Numbered from the stretch's first letter, positions 1 to 7,546 are shown. The stretch is DNA of 22,588 bases from JACKAL01 sp964400355 (GCA_964400355.1 CAYNTO010000035.1:1-22588); one strand, 5' to 3'. Notes: a model not told the origin generated them from the sequence alone. Made by a program: numbers and translations.

Positions 1-12
1 GTAACTGTCTGA

Positions 13-222
13 TTTAAAATACAACCAGAATACCAACCGGAAAAGCGTAAAGACGAGGACATTGATTATAATGAATCTAAAAAACACTGTTGCACGCACT
101 TAAAAATCCTTGGTTTGTTGGCGTTTATAGTCGGTTTTTGGGTGGACCGCAACGCTTTCCCCGATTTCGCACATTTCCACTTGCCCATTTTAATGCATTT
201 GATAGTCTGCTTGGCGGTATGA
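13..222 (+). other. Possible short open frame upstream of lysC
   Basis: An open frame of 69 codons runs from just after a TGA at 10-12 to a TGA at 220-222. That stop overlaps the chosen lysC ATG (219-221) as ATGA, the arrangement typical of translationally coupled genes. The translation has a hydrophilic first third (contains PEKRKDEDIDY) and a hydrophobic tail (LKILGLLAFIVGFW). There is no ATG before the tail and only late TTG/GTG codons, so a start cannot be justified. It could be the remnant of an upstream gene broken near the contig edge, or chance. I do not recognise it. Confidence 0.15.
67..72 (+). promoter_or_regulatory. Putative -10 hexamer upstream of lysC
   Basis: A perfect TATAAT lies about 146 bases before the lysC start. 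No convincing -35 hexamer is found at 16-18 bases spacing. If used, it would give a leader of roughly 140 nt. I saw no lysine-riboswitch-like structure and no lysine-rich leader peptide there. Confidence 0.3.
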
Positions 223-1436
223 ATCTATCCTCATCGCTTCAAGTGAAAAAATTTGGCGGCACCTCTGTAGGTTCTTTAGAACGTATTGAGTTTGTGGCCG
301 ATCGCTTGCTCAAAGATTACAATGCTGGTCAACGTTTTGTTGTTGTGGTTTCCGCCATGTCGGGAGAGACCAACCGTTTAGTGCGCCTCGCAAACGACAT
401 TTACAGCAACTATCGTGGGCCTGCTTACGATATGTTACTGGCGTCGGGTGAGCAGGTCTCCATCGCCCTACTCTCGATGGCGCTTTCCAAACGCGGCCTG
501 AGCGCCCACCCTTATCTGGCGCACCAGTTGGGAATCCAAACCGACTCCATTTATTCCAAGGCTCGCATTACCAATATCGATTCGCAAAAAATATTCGCTG
601 CTATCGAAAAGGGTGAAATACCAATTGTTGCTGGCTTCCAGGGCGTAGACGCCGCCGAACGCATCACCACTCTGGGGCGCGGCGGATCAGACACCACCGC
701 TGTGGCTATTGCCGCTGCCCTAAAAATTCCTGATTGCGAAATCTATACGGATGTCGAGGGTGTTTACACCGCTGATCCGCGCATTGTTCCCAATGCGCAA
801 AAAATTAAAAAACTCAGTTACGATGAAATGATGGAGATGGCCGCATTGGGTTCCAAAGTCCTTCACTTCCGCTGTGTAGAGATCGCCGCAAAATACAATG
901 TAAAGATTCATGTACGTTCCACCTTTACGCCTGCTGAGGGCACATGGGTGGTCTCCGAAGGAGATGAAATGGAAGCACCTGTCGTATCCGCAATCACTCA
1001 AGACGCCAAAGTCGTTGTCCTTAGCGCTGAACCCGCGCCGCATGGGGTGACATTTCTTACCGATCTGTTTCGCCAACTCTCCGATAAAGAAGTGGTGGTG
1101 GACATCATCGCACAGGCCGAAGGCGCGCGTGGACAGCGAATCGCGTTTTCCATTTCTGATGAGGATTTGCACGAAGGCCAGGAAATTCTAAAAAGTGTGT
1201 TGCCCAGTGATGTGTCGATCACTGTCGCTAAAGATGTGGCCAAAGTTTCTATTGTGGGTGTTGGAATGCGCTCACACCCTGGTGTGGCCGCCAGATTCTT
1301 TAGCGTGCTTGCCAAAAACAACATCGACCTCAAACTGGTAACGACTTCGGATATCAAAATGAGCGGGGTTATTCCGCGCGATAAATTAGAAGTGGCGGTT
1401 CAACAGCTGCATCTGGAGTTTGGGCTCGAAAAATAA
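219..1436 (+). CDS. lysC: Aspartokinase (aspartate kinase), LysC type
   Basis: Phosphorylates L-aspartate with ATP, the first step of the aspartate pathway to lysine, diaminopimelate, threonine and methionine; cytoplasmic. The 405-residue product begins MNLSSSLQVKKFGGTSVGS with the kinase signature KFGGTS. It carries the GRGGSDTTA and EIYTDVEGVYTADPR blocks of the amino-acid kinase domain (about 1-235), then two ACT domains (about 265-405) that normally bind the feedback effector. Length matches monofunctional LysC (about 400 aa), not the ThrA-type fusion. I chose the ATG at 219 because it directly precedes the conserved N-terminus; a longer frame from a TTG at 90 would add 43 unconserved residues. 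The ATG sits in an ATGA overlap with a short upstream frame, and GGCGG lies just before it. The stop overlaps the lysA start (TAATG). An internal ribosome binding site inside the gene is listed separately. Confidence 0.96.
   Translation: MNLSSSLQVKKFGGTSVGSLERIEFVADRLLKDYNAGQRFVVVVSAMSGETNRLVRLANDIYSNYRGPAYDMLLASGEQVSIALLSMALSKRGLSAHPYLAHQLGIQTDSIYSKARITNIDSQKIFAAIEKGEIPIVAGFQGVDAAERITTLGRGGSDTTAVAIAAALKIPDCEIYTDVEGVYTADPRIVPNAQKIKKLSYDEMMEMAALGSKVLHFRCVEIAAKYNVKIHVRSTFTPAEGTWVVSEGDEMEAPVVSAITQDAKVVVLSAEPAPHGVTFLTDLFRQLSDKEVVVDIIAQAEGARGQRIAFSISDEDLHEGQEILKSVLPSDVSITVAKDVAKVSIVGVGMRSHPGVAARFFSVLAKNNIDLKLVTTSDIKMSGVIPRDKLEVAVQQLHLEFGLEK
958..971 (+). promoter_or_regulatory. Internal Shine-Dalgarno and start for a LysC beta subunit
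   Basis: AAGGAG at 958-963 is followed after five bases by an ATG at 969-971, in frame with lysC at residue 251 (MEAPVVSAI). Translation from here would give a separate 155-residue polypeptide holding only the ACT regulatory region. Known families: B. subtilis aspartokinase II and Corynebacterium LysC are alpha2/beta2 enzymes whose beta subunit starts in frame at about residue 247-250. That this start is used here is inference; the site is a better Shine-Dalgarno than the one before the main lysC start. Confidence 0.55.
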
Positions 1437-2638
1437 TGCAAAGTTATTCTTATCAATCCAACAGGCTAGGCGCTGTGACTGCAAAAGGATGGATCGATTT
1501 GACCACTGTCTTGAGTGGCAAAACGCGCCCAGTATATGTGTACAACCTCTCGTCCATCGCACAGCGCGCGGATTATATGAACGAGCAGCTCAAAGATCTC
1601 AATACCAAAATGTTTTACGCCGTAAAGGCTAACGGCCACAGAGACATCCTTCGTCTCCTCCATCAAAAGGGCGCGGGTGTGGATGTGGTCTCGGGCGGCG
1701 AAGCACAGTGGGCTTTAGAGAACGGCTTTGCGCCCGGAGATATCCTGTTCTCCGGGGTCGGTAAATCCAAAGACGAAATCACACTGGCTTTGCAAAAAGG
1801 CTTCTTTCAAATCAATGCCGAGAGTGTCGAGGAAATCGCGCGCATTATACATCTTGCAAAGGCACTTGGGAAAAAAGCGAAGATTGGTATTCGCATCAAT
1901 CCCAATATCAAGCCCGACACCCACCCCTACATCACCACCGGCTTTCGCGAAAATAAATTTGGCATATCCGAATACCAGCTTCCCGAATCGCTAAAGCTGA
2001 TCGCCGCAAATAGCGATCACATTGAGTTGCAAGGTTTGAGTGCTCATATAGGCTCGCAGATTCGCGATATTAAACCACTCGTAGAGTCCATTCACGCATT
2101 GATTCAAATGGCCCGTACGCTAAAAATTCAGGGCCACGCTTTAAAAACTTTGGATTTTGGCGGCGGAATTGGGATCGACTACAACTCGGACAATGAGACC
2201 GATGAATTCACCATGATGACAGACTTCTGCACAGCGCTGCGCGCGGTGCGAGGGGAGTTCTCCGGTCAGTTTCTCTTGGAACCGGGACGCACATTGGTCG
2301 CACGCGCTGGCGCGCTTTGCGCACAAGTGGAGTATGTAAAGTTCAATGGCTACAAAAAGTTCCTTATCGTGAACACAGGAATGCATCACCTGCTACGCCC
2401 TGCACTTTATAAAGCCAATCATCGCATATTGGCGCTGAACGCCAGTTCGGCAGCTACTGATTTTTATGATGTTGTTGGTCCCATCTGTGAATCCTCCGAT
2501 GTGCTCGGCCACGACCGACAATTTCCGCTCCTTAAAGAAGGCGACTGGATTTGCATCATGGATGCGGGAGCTTACGGTATGGCGATGAGCAGTTTCTACA
2601 ACCGCCATCAAGCCCCAGAAGAAGTTTGTATTCCCTAG
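1436..2638 (+). CDS. lysA: Diaminopimelate decarboxylase
   Basis: Converts meso-2,6-diaminopimelate to L-lysine and CO2, the last step of lysine synthesis; PLP-dependent fold-III decarboxylase, cytoplasmic. The 400-residue product shows the PLP-lysine motif YAVKAN (K64), HIGSQ (about 204-208), the glycine-rich phosphate-binding loop DFGGGIG (240-246), EPGR (282-285), the CES motif with catalytic C351 contributed across the dimer, and a C-terminal DAGAYG (Y380). Length is normal for the family. Its ATG shares one base with the lysC stop, and its stop is one base before the next gene, so all are almost certainly co-transcribed and translationally coupled. Together with lysC it covers the first and last steps of the pathway; the intermediate dap genes are not in the window. 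Confidence 0.96.
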   Translation: MQSYSYQSNRLGAVTAKGWIDLTTVLSGKTRPVYVYNLSSIAQRADYMNEQLKDLNTKMFYAVKANGHRDILRLLHQKGAGVDVVSGGEAQWALENGFAPGDILFSGVGKSKDEITLALQKGFFQINAESVEEIARIIHLAKALGKKAKIGIRINPNIKPDTHPYITTGFRENKFGISEYQLPESLKLIAANSDHIELQGLSAHIGSQIRDIKPLVESIHALIQMARTLKIQGHALKTLDFGGGIGIDYNSDNETDEFTMMTDFCTALRAVRGEFSGQFLLEPGRTLVARAGALCAQVEYVKFNGYKKFLIVNTGMHHLLRPALYKANHRILALNASSAATDFYDVVGPICESSDVLGHDRQFPLLKEGDWICIMDAGAYGMAMSSFYNRHQAPEEVCIP

Positions 2639-2639
2639 T

Positions 2640-3818
2640 ATGAACGTGGAAACCAAAAAGCGCTTTTTGCGATGGAGTTTACTTTCAGGAAGCATAATTT
2701 TACCCTTTGTGATTGCAGAGTTTATCGCTTTCGTCCTTATAGAACTGAACTACCAATACATGCCTCCGCCCCCCGCGATGGTCACCACGCAAAAGCAGGC
2801 CAGCCCTTTCTCGATTCCAGAAACTCTCAGCCAAAATCCCCGCTTTACCGGCAATTTTACTACCCCCAGTTCACCGGTAGGGCACGAACTTTCCTTCGTT
2901 GTAGACTTTTACGAGGATTCCGCTCCCGGATATCGTATCAAAAAAAACTTTAGCGGACGGTATCAGAATAAAGATCTGAATGAGAACAGAGTTATCTACG
3001 ATGTCCAAGTCACAACCGACAGCAATAGGCGGCGCATTGCTCGTCCGCAAGACGTTGGCCGAAACTCATCTCGTCATTTACTTTTTCTCGGTTGCTCCTA
3101 TATGTTCGGCACGGCCTCGAATGATTGGGAGACAATCCCCTGGCAAGTGAATCTCGTCCAAAGCACGTATGAAGCCTACAACGGGGGTCATCCGGGGTTT
3201 GGAATATCAGATATCTTGCGACTGTCTTACGAGCCCTATTTTGCCGAAGGAATGTCCCAAAAAAAGGGGGCATTGGTTTACAATTTCATACCTGATCACC
3301 TCTTTCGAATGATCAACTCCACAATAAATTCACCCTGGGGTAAAACTCTCGCCTCGATGCGAGAAACCGCAAGTGGTGAATTTGAGTATGAGGGCAAATT
3401 TAGTGATGCCCATCCCATCAAGACGTTCATCTTCGAATGGGCTTCCCGGCTCCATCTGCTTCGTCTTTTCAATATCTACTTGCCACCATTGCGCGACAGC
3501 GACTATAAACTCGGCGCTCGAATGTTGGCGAAAGTGCGCGCACACTATCTTGCGAAAACGGACCCGCAGAATATTTTTATCGTCGCCATTTACCCTGACG
3601 CCCACTACAGCATGAACATTGCACTTTGGCGTGAGGCACTAGCGGAACAGGAGATCTACTTTATTGACTACTCTTCGCTGCCAATAGAGAAATACATTGA
3701 TGGCCATGCACGCGTCTTTTACGATGGCCATCCCAATCCGAGGGCGCACAAATTGTACGCGCAGGTGCTGGCTCGTGATTTGGCATCTTTTCTGAACAAA
3801 CGGAACGCTGCACAGTGA
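2640..3818 (+). CDS. Membrane-anchored SGNH/GDSL-hydrolase-like protein (paralogue 1)
   Basis: 392 residues. A hydrophobic segment at about 14-36 after a short basic N-terminus predicts an inner-membrane anchor or uncleaved signal, followed by a proline-rich linker and a large domain probably in the periplasm. That domain has the layout of SGNH esterases/acyltransferases: a DVQVTTDS strand, then HLLFLGCSYMFG with the presumed nucleophile Ser153 (GCS in place of GDS), a glycine-rich loop NGGHPGFG (181-188), and a C-terminal YDGHPNPRAH with Asp362 and His364 as the likely rest of the triad. Such domains remove or transfer acyl groups, often acetyl, on sugars, lipids or wall polymers; the substrate here is unknown. 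The gene starts one base after the lysA stop. It is clearly paralogous to the gene at 4558-5751 across the whole globular domain. It could also be a non-enzymatic binding protein. Confidence 0.75.
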   Translation: MNVETKKRFLRWSLLSGSIILPFVIAEFIAFVLIELNYQYMPPPPAMVTTQKQASPFSIPETLSQNPRFTGNFTTPSSPVGHELSFVVDFYEDSAPGYRIKKNFSGRYQNKDLNENRVIYDVQVTTDSNRRRIARPQDVGRNSSRHLLFLGCSYMFGTASNDWETIPWQVNLVQSTYEAYNGGHPGFGISDILRLSYEPYFAEGMSQKKGALVYNFIPDHLFRMINSTINSPWGKTLASMRETASGEFEYEGKFSDAHPIKTFIFEWASRLHLLRLFNIYLPPLRDSDYKLGARMLAKVRAHYLAKTDPQNIFIVAIYPDAHYSMNIALWREALAEQEIYFIDYSSLPIEKYIDGHARVFYDGHPNPRAHKLYAQVLARDLASFLNKRNAAQ

Positions 3819-3836
3819 TTCGCTACTGATTCAACT

Positions 3837-3842
3837 TATACT
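3837..3842 (+). promoter_or_regulatory. Possible -10 hexamer before the membrane-protein gene
   Basis: TATACT lies six bases before the ATG at 3849, and no Shine-Dalgarno is visible before that ATG. The spacing resembles the likely leaderless starts of fur and mutL, but no good -35 is present. The gene is probably read mainly from the lysC promoter. Confidence 0.2.
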
Positions 3843-3848
3843 TTTGAT

Positions 3849-4580
3849 ATGTCCACCCGCCTCAAACCTTACTTACTGCACTTTTTGATTGGCCTTACTT
3901 GGTTGCTCCTCTTTGTGGCGTACTTTTTTTTAGCCGCGCAGGGAAAACCGCGATGGAGCTACACGGTACCGGCGCTGCTCACAACAGTTGCAGCGATGAC
4001 GGCAGTGCTTGTGAGCCAAAAGTCTTCAAACCGATCCTTCTATTTCTCGACCGCGTCTTTAATTTTCGCAATTGTCTTTGTGATTAGCCCCTTTTTGAAG
4101 CCTTTATCCGTCGCTCGTAAAGCTGGTGAAAGTGCTGTCACCGGATTTTCTAAAATGATTCTTGGCACCACTCCCTTCGACTACTTCCATCCTGCCAAAA
4201 ATGCAGAAGAGTGGATCGCGCTTTATAGTTCTCCATCGGCTAAAAAACTCAAGTTTATCACTTTTCCAAATATAGGTGAATGGACACACGTCTGTCTGTT
4301 CCCAGGGCATTCGACCGATGCAGAGTTCATCAATGTGACTCAGCTGAATGCTCTTCCGTGGAAACTCTCAGATAAAAGTATGGTCACTACAAAGAAAGAA
4401 TTTTCGGCGATCGCCTTTGTCAACCAAACCACCAAAACTGTCCTCCATATTCAGGATGTTCACCACACCCAGTTTCTTTTTGCTGCAAAGATTCACAGAA
4501 CTTGTATTCCTCAATCCAAAAGCAACCTCAAGCAAAGCGCCGCAGCCAATGGTGAAGATGGCCCAACGTATTCAAAATAA
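3849..4580 (+). CDS. Unknown three-helix membrane protein between the SGNH genes
   Basis: 243 residues; not recognised. Three hydrophobic segments (about 8-30, 38-56 and 64-86) are followed by a soluble C-terminal region of roughly 155 residues without a motif I know. The terminal 25 residues are polar and Ser/Lys/Asn-rich. It is sandwiched between two SGNH paralogues and its 3' end overlaps the next gene by 23 bases, implying co-expression and probably a shared role. The small helical bundle recalls accessory proteins such as the SxtJ-like family that often sit beside SGNH genes, but I see no sequence match strong enough to assign it. There is no clear Shine-Dalgarno before the ATG; the first Met directly precedes a basic stretch and the first helix, which supports the start. 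Confidence 0.65.
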   Translation: MSTRLKPYLLHFLIGLTWLLLFVAYFFLAAQGKPRWSYTVPALLTTVAAMTAVLVSQKSSNRSFYFSTASLIFAIVFVISPFLKPLSVARKAGESAVTGFSKMILGTTPFDYFHPAKNAEEWIALYSSPSAKKLKFITFPNIGEWTHVCLFPGHSTDAEFINVTQLNALPWKLSDKSMVTTKKEFSAIAFVNQTTKTVLHIQDVHHTQFLFAAKIHRTCIPQSKSNLKQSAAANGEDGPTYSK

Positions 4581-5751
4581 ATTTTTAAAATATTCATTGC
4601 GCCCCCTTGTTGCTATTTTGGCGATTGGAGTTACGGTGGTCGTTTTTGAAATTGTCTGTGGTGTTTTGATCAGCCATGAGGTGACCTACCCTTACCCCTT
4701 ACCACCAGTGACGCAAAAAGAGCGCGCACTCCTTCCCTACGAAATTGCCGTCGATCACAAATGGATAGGTGCCAAGTTTCCGATCTCCTCCACAATTCAC
4801 TATCCAAAACCAACGCCGCCCAATACTCATTCCATCACTGATTACGTTGGCCTCGACGATGGCCATTACAGAATAAAAAAGGATTACATCGGTCGATCAT
4901 CCTCTCGATTCAACAGAGGCAAGGAGACATTTCTTGTTTACGATGTCCAGGTCACGATCGATAAATTCGGTCGCCGCTTGTCACGTGCTGCGAGGTCGGA
5001 ATTGAATTCAGACCGTCATCTGGTCCTGATGGGCTGCTCTTACACGTTTGGAGACGGCATTAACGATGACGAAACACTGGCCTGGCAAATCAACCAGATC
5101 CAAAGCACCTTCGAGGCCTACAACAACGGAGTCGGGGGAACCGGTCCCAACGATGCCCTATGGCGCGTCACTCATGGCGGGATGCTCGATGGACTGCATT
5201 CTAAAAAAGGAGTGGCTGTTTATACATTTATTGAGTCGCAAATGCCTCGGGCCACATATTCCACGTTCAATAGTCCCTGGGGGCAGGCTCTCAGCGCTTT
5301 TAAAAATGAAAATGGAAAACTGATCTACATCGGAAATTTTACGAATGCCCGGCCGTGGGCCACTGTGATTTACAATTACCTTGCAGAGACCAATACCTTC
5401 CGGTTCTTTCGTTTACGTTGGCCACCGCTGTTCAATTCCGATTATGACTATGTCGCCCACCTTGCCTCGCAGCTGCGCGACGAGTATCTCCGTCAGACCT
5501 CCCCCGCCAATCATTTTGTATTCGTCATTTATCCCGAACACCTCTACATGATCGACGGCAAAAAACTCCGCGCGGCTCTTTCCCATCGCCAGGTTCCGTT
5601 TATCGACTATTCGAGCTACAACACTGCTGAACACTCTGAAGTCCCAACACGCATCGACTACAATGGCCACCCTAATAAAGTCTCGCAAGCGATCTATGCC
5701 CGATGGTTATTACACGATCTCGAAAACTATCTTGGCCATAAAAAGCTTTAA
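4558..5751 (+). CDS. Membrane-anchored SGNH-like protein (paralogue 2), catalytic Asp replaced by Asn
   Basis: 397 residues from the ATG at 4558, chosen because it precedes a basic N-terminus and a membrane segment (about 15-38), has GGTGAAG just upstream, and aligns with paralogue 1. An upstream extension to 4348 runs inside the preceding gene and is a shadow. The globular region parallels paralogue 1: YRIKK, YDVQVT, RHLVLMGCSYTFG with Ser161, QSTFEAYNN, FNSPWG, a PPLFNSDYDY block and a C-terminal YNGHPN. At that last block paralogue 1 reads DGH but this protein reads NGH (Asn369-Gly-His371), so the Asp of a Ser-Asp-His triad would be missing. A nearby Asp367 might substitute. Possible roles: inactive partner, binding subunit, or an enzyme relying on a Ser-His dyad. 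It overlaps the membrane-protein gene by 23 bases and is the last gene of the lysC operon. Confidence 0.75.
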   Translation: MAQRIQNKFLKYSLRPLVAILAIGVTVVVFEIVCGVLISHEVTYPYPLPPVTQKERALLPYEIAVDHKWIGAKFPISSTIHYPKPTPPNTHSITDYVGLDDGHYRIKKDYIGRSSSRFNRGKETFLVYDVQVTIDKFGRRLSRAARSELNSDRHLVLMGCSYTFGDGINDDETLAWQINQIQSTFEAYNNGVGGTGPNDALWRVTHGGMLDGLHSKKGVAVYTFIESQMPRATYSTFNSPWGQALSAFKNENGKLIYIGNFTNARPWATVIYNYLAETNTFRFFRLRWPPLFNSDYDYVAHLASQLRDEYLRQTSPANHFVFVIYPEHLYMIDGKKLRAALSHRQVPFIDYSSYNTAEHSEVPTRIDYNGHPNKVSQAIYARWLLHDLENYLGHKKL

Positions 5752-5770
5752 AATTTGGACGTGATGAGAG

Positions 5771-5792
5771 CAAGTGACCGCGCTTGAATTTT
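5771..5792 (+). terminator. Possible intrinsic terminator of the lysC operon
   Basis: CAAGTG and CGCTTG pair as six base pairs with one G-U wobble around an ACCG loop, followed by AATTTT. It lies 19 bases after the last SGNH stop and before the convergent tRNA. The stem is short and the T-tract modest, so this is a tentative call. Confidence 0.4.
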
Positions 5793-5811
5793 ACGCAGAG
5801 ACAGTGAGAAA

Positions 5812-5888
5812 TGGTGCACTCGACAGGAGTCGAACCTGTAACCGTTGGAATCGAAATCCAATACTCTATCCAATTGAGCTACGAGTGC
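5812..5888 (-). tRNA. tRNA-Arg (anticodon TCG)
   Basis: Read on the - strand, the 77-nt gene folds as a full cloverleaf. It has acceptor GCACTCG/CGAGTGC, D-stem GCTC/GAGT with one G-U pair, anticodon stem TTGGA/TCCAA around loop TTTCGAT (anticodon TCG, reading CGA), T-stem ACAGG/CCTGT with loop TTCGACT, discriminator A and an encoded CCA. It stands alone between the convergent end of the lysC operon and the 3' end of the dioxygenase gene. Confidence 0.97.
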
Positions 5889-5976
5889 ACAACGGGTCGA
5901 CACTAAAAGATTTTTACAAAAGAAGCAACTCCCTCCGATCGTTGTCGCAGGTAACAAATCGGGTTTTGACCTAGGT

Positions 5977-6909
5977 TTAGCCATTGGCGAGTGCGATGGG
6001 GGCGCCCAAAAACTGTTTTCGTCGGAGTGTGAACGACGACGCCTCATCTATATAATAGCGCTCTCCATGCAGCTTGTAGGACTTGTTCCAAGTGGACGGC
6101 ATTTGGGTCTCTTTAAAATACACATCAGTTCTGTAAACCGGCGTACCCACCGGTGTCACTTGATAACCTATGCTCCGTCGTGTGAGCTGGGGGTTGAGTT
6201 CGGGAGTGGCACCGTGAGGCATGTTAGGGTGCCACATCAATACATCGCCCGGTGACAGATGAATCTGCTCTACCTTGAGCCCTCGACTCAAACAACTATC
6301 AACCATAGCTTGCGCATAGGGTTCCCAAACATGCTTCCAAATTTCCAGATCTGAGCATTCGTCCAAATTTTCGAGAATTTCTTTTGCAAATGCCCGTGGA
6401 GCGGGAGCTGGAACGCGATGCCCGTAAGGAATCAGTTGAAGGGGCCCGTTTTCGGCATGCGTCTCCTCTAAAGCCAGCCATATGGCCATACAAGAGTGTG
6501 CCGGCTCTGAGTGAAACGCGGGAGTGTCCAAATGCAAATTACTGCGCGAACTGTATTTGTAAAACTGGCTAGAGAACAAACATGTCTTAGAGCCGAGCGC
6601 TGCATCGGCAATGGCAAGAGGCGTCTTTAAGGTTTCAAACACATCGCGCACGGCGGGCAATAGCGTGTGCGACTGAGTCAACCGCACAATCCTCTCGGGA
6701 AGTTGGTATTTGCTCGCATGAGATTGCCAAAATGGGATCACGACCGATTCATAGTCCGCGATCAAACGTGTGACTCCCGCCGCGCCCACAACGTTTTTTA
6801 CAACGGTAAATCCAATGTCATAAATTTCATGCAAGTGGCGACGAACCTCGCTCGCAAGCGACTGATCGTTGAGCCACGACGAAAAATCCGATCTACTTAA
6901 AGCGTTCAT
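5977..6909 (-). CDS. Phytanoyl-CoA dioxygenase (PhyH)-family protein
   Basis: 310 residues from the ATG at 6909. The frame extends upstream to 6993, but that part overlaps the preceding gene and adds an unconserved basic stretch. Family members are Fe(II)/2-oxoglutarate-dependent oxygenases that hydroxylate or halogenate small molecules. Visible here: the HxD pair of the iron site (NLHLDTPAFH, H126 and D128), the NGPLQLIPYGHR block (155-165) typical of PhyH, the distal His in MPHGAT (H232), and Arg244/245 as candidates for binding 2-oxoglutarate. The substrate cannot be read from sequence. It lies 22 bases downstream of the NYN-domain gene on the same strand, so the two are probably co-transcribed, and its iron dependence is notable given the Fur box upstream of that pair. 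GGAG abuts the ATG directly, an unusually short spacing. Confidence 0.85.
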   Translation of the reverse strand: MNALSRSDFSSWLNDQSLASEVRRHLHEIYDIGFTVVKNVVGAAGVTRLIADYESVVIPFWQSHASKYQLPERIVRLTQSHTLLPAVRDVFETLKTPLAIADAALGSKTCLFSSQFYKYSSRSNLHLDTPAFHSEPAHSCMAIWLALEETHAENGPLQLIPYGHRVPAPAPRAFAKEILENLDECSDLEIWKHVWEPYAQAMVDSCLSRGLKVEQIHLSPGDVLMWHPNMPHGATPELNPQLTRRSIGYQVTPVGTPVYRTDVYFKETQMPSTWNKSYKLHGERYYIDEASSFTLRRKQFLGAPIALANG

Positions 6910-6931
6910 CTCCGCATTTTCTCCGACCCTA

Positions 6932-7483
6932 CTACTCGCGACGATTCCCGGCGGGCGCTTGTTGCGGTTTTTTCTTTCCGCTTTCCACCACAAAGTCTTG
7001 GTTCAGCGGAAAGTAAAAATCGGCAGCAGATTTAATTTCCTGCGACGTGGTCTCAGGCCAAGACCAAATTTCTACCCGACAGCCCCGCGAGCGGAGATAC
7101 CACACGAGGGGTAAAAAATCTTTGTCACCCGCGAGCAGTATGACCACATCCAATTTGTCTGCCAATGTCACTGCATCGATCACCATAAATGAATCTGCAT
7201 TTTTGGTAGGGCGCTTGATTTCTCCGCCGAGACTCGACCAAAACGTTTGAAACTCCGGTGATATTTCTTTGTATTCAGGTTTGTAATAAAGAATACGAAC
7301 AATCTCGCGATCTCCAACTTTATCTAATATTTTTCTGTAATCTGTGCGGCTCTCGTGGTGCTTCAGTCCGGAGAGCTCGATGTTTTCGGCATCAATAAAT
7401 ATTCCCACTTTTTGAAAAACCAGATGTTTCTGTTTATCCGAGCCGTGAGTGTCGTCATTTTTTGTATTGTTTTTCTTGGTCAT
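6932..7483 (-). CDS. NYN-domain (PIN-like, LabA/DUF88) putative ribonuclease
   Basis: 183 residues from the ATG at 7483, chosen for a good AGAGGA Shine-Dalgarno four bases upstream; the frame extends to 7528 without such a site. The NYN domain covers about 25-160. GIFIDAEN carries Asp31, KNADSFMVIDA has Asp97 and Asp103, and LLAGDKDFLPLV has Asp120 and Asp122, the acidic cluster that binds metal in PIN/NYN nucleases. A charged, Lys/Asp/His-rich N-terminal 20 residues and a basic C-terminal tail (GKKKPQQ) may contact RNA. The family includes RNA-processing nucleases; the target here is unknown. It is divergent from fur, with a Fur box between, and is followed closely by the PhyH-like gene. Confidence 0.85.
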   Translation of the reverse strand: MTKKNNTKNDDTHGSDKQKHLVFQKVGIFIDAENIELSGLKHHESRTDYRKILDKVGDREIVRILYYKPEYKEISPEFQTFWSSLGGEIKRPTKNADSFMVIDAVTLADKLDVVILLAGDKDFLPLVWYLRSRGCRVEIWSWPETTSQEIKSAADFYFPLNQDFVVESGKKKPQQAPAGNRRE

Positions 7484-7546
7484 AATTTCCTCTAAACGTA
7501 TGAAATCACTGTTCGAAGTTCGATTCAAGCCGTTTCGGGCTTAATT
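7484..7546. other. Intergenic part between the NYN gene and the Fur box
   Basis: This is the probable 5' untranslated region and promoter area of the NYN-PhyH pair. It holds a small inverted repeat, AAGCC (7527-7531) and GGCTT (7538-7542) around a six-base loop. No convincing -35/-10 pair is visible on the - strand. Confidence 0.3.

Noticed and set aside
71..103. Leader peptide of 10 codons before lysC
   Set aside because: It lacks lysine or threonine codon runs and there is no terminator/antiterminator pair after it.
90..218. Longer lysC starting at the TTG at 90
   Set aside because: The added 43 residues are not part of any aspartokinase; the KFGGTS block lies directly after the ATG at 219.
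4348..4557. Upstream extension of the second SGNH gene
   Set aside because: It lies entirely inside the membrane-protein gene in another frame, and the aligned paralogue begins near 4558.
6910..6993. Upstream extension of the PhyH-like gene
   Set aside because: It overlaps the 3' end of the NYN gene and encodes an unconserved basic stretch without a ribosome binding site.
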